A stretch of 7,219 bases of DNA, taken from contig JADFCT010000195.1 in the NCBI GenBank assembly GCA_017161665.1, forward strand, positions 1-7,219, written 5' to 3'. Position 1 is the stretch's first letter, and each line of letters opens with the position of its first letter. Source of the DNA: Candidatus Sumerlaeota bacterium. Lineage in GTDB: Bacteria > Sumerlaeota > Sumerlaeia > JADFCT01. A program made the translations under genes and the position numbers. The notes beneath the pieces are model-generated. The model saw only the letters and a program-made list of their open reading frames with translations. It had not been told where the DNA came from and did no database searches. Below are positions 6,991 through 7,219 of this stretch, in pieces.

Positions 6991-7020
6991 TTGCCTTGGA
7001 CGCTGACCCGCGCATATAAG
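6991..7020 (+). promoter_or_regulatory. Candidate promoter for the truncated gene at the right edge
   Basis: TTGCCT (6991-6996, four of six consensus positions) is followed by an 18-base spacer and TATAAG (7015-7020, five of six). It lies between the terminator at 6957 and the next reading frame at 7101, where a promoter is needed. A leader of about 75 bases would result. A perfect TTGACA at 7028-7033 has no usable -10 box downstream. Confidence 0.35.
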
Positions 7021-7100
7021 CGATCGATTGACAACGCGCGATACGGGCGCCCCACGGTTCGGCGGCCAGAGGAGAGGGGTATTCTCGTTTATGGAGTCCC

Positions 7101-7219
7101 ATGATCATGAAAGACGGACGAAAACCGACGCTTGCTCGAATCCTGTTTCTGCGAACAGGACTGTTATTTTTCACCATCACGGCGATCACCATTGTCTTGA
7201 TTAATAGCCAGATGCGCAA
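7101..7219 (+). CDS. Putative membrane-anchored protein, N-terminal part, cut by window edge
   Basis: From the ATG at 7101 the frame is open to the window end (39 complete codons). The peptide is a short basic, hydrophilic start (MIMKDGRKPTLARILFLR) followed by a hydrophobic stretch TGLLFFTITAITIVLI at about residues 19-34 and then NSQMR. This is an N-terminal signal anchor with positive charges on the cytoplasmic side. Such a start is common in sensor kinases, diguanylate cyclases and chemoreceptors, but nothing specific to them is visible. GGAG at 7093-7096 is four bases from the first ATG and ten from a second in-frame ATG at 7107, so the latter may be the true start. An overlapping frame from the ATG at 7091 closes within the window and encodes an unconvincing His-rich peptide. 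Function unknown. Confidence 0.55.
   Translation, partial: MIMKDGRKPTLARILFLRTGLLFFTITAITIVLINSQMR

Noticed and set aside
7028..7033. Perfect TTGACA before the last reading frame
   Set aside because: The sequence 16-18 bases downstream is C/G-rich with nothing like a -10 box; the TTGCCT/TATAAG pair slightly upstream fits better.

Overview
This looks like a chromosomal housekeeping stretch from a bacterium, moderately GC-rich by eye. No mobile element, CRISPR array, tRNA or rRNA is visible. The fused SecDF, a divergent EF-G-2-type GTPase and a secreted lamin-tail-domain protein would fit an uncultivated PVC- or FCB-type lineage such as a planctomycete-like or Hydrogenedentota-like bacterium. 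That placement is inference; no taxonomic marker in the window settles it.

Layout: (1) 1-305, minus strand: the N-terminal part of an exported lamin-tail-domain protein, running off the left edge. (2) 306-665: a divergent intergenic region with a good sigma70-like promoter (TTGACA, 18-nt spacer, TAAACT) facing right; its spacer contains a perfect 6-bp inverted repeat. (3) 666-4691, plus strand: yajC, an HD-domain phosphohydrolase and a SecD-SecF fusion, probably one protein-export operon. (4) 4692-4810: an intercistronic gap with a perfect 12-bp hairpin capped by GAAA, followed by a strong Shine-Dalgarno. (5) 4811-6889, plus strand: an EF-G-like translational GTPase of the EF-G-2 type with a GTG start, closed by a textbook intrinsic terminator at 6921-6957. 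(6) 7101-7219, plus strand: the start of a protein with an N-terminal membrane anchor, cut by the right edge, with a candidate promoter of its own.

How they work together: YajC and SecDF are accessory subunits of the Sec translocon; SecDF uses the proton-motive force to help complete secretion on the periplasmic side. The HD protein between them is a predicted metal-dependent phosphohydrolase of unknown substrate and is the least explained member of the locus. The EF-G-like GTPase is probably ribosome-associated but has non-canonical residues at GTPase positions. It may be co-transcribed with secDF by read-through of the 4706-4733 hairpin, or expressed separately.

I see no clearly new biological system. 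The points most worth a second look are the HD enzyme inside the yajC-secDF locus, the altered G motifs of the EF-G-like protein, and the inverted repeat in the spacer of the yajC promoter.
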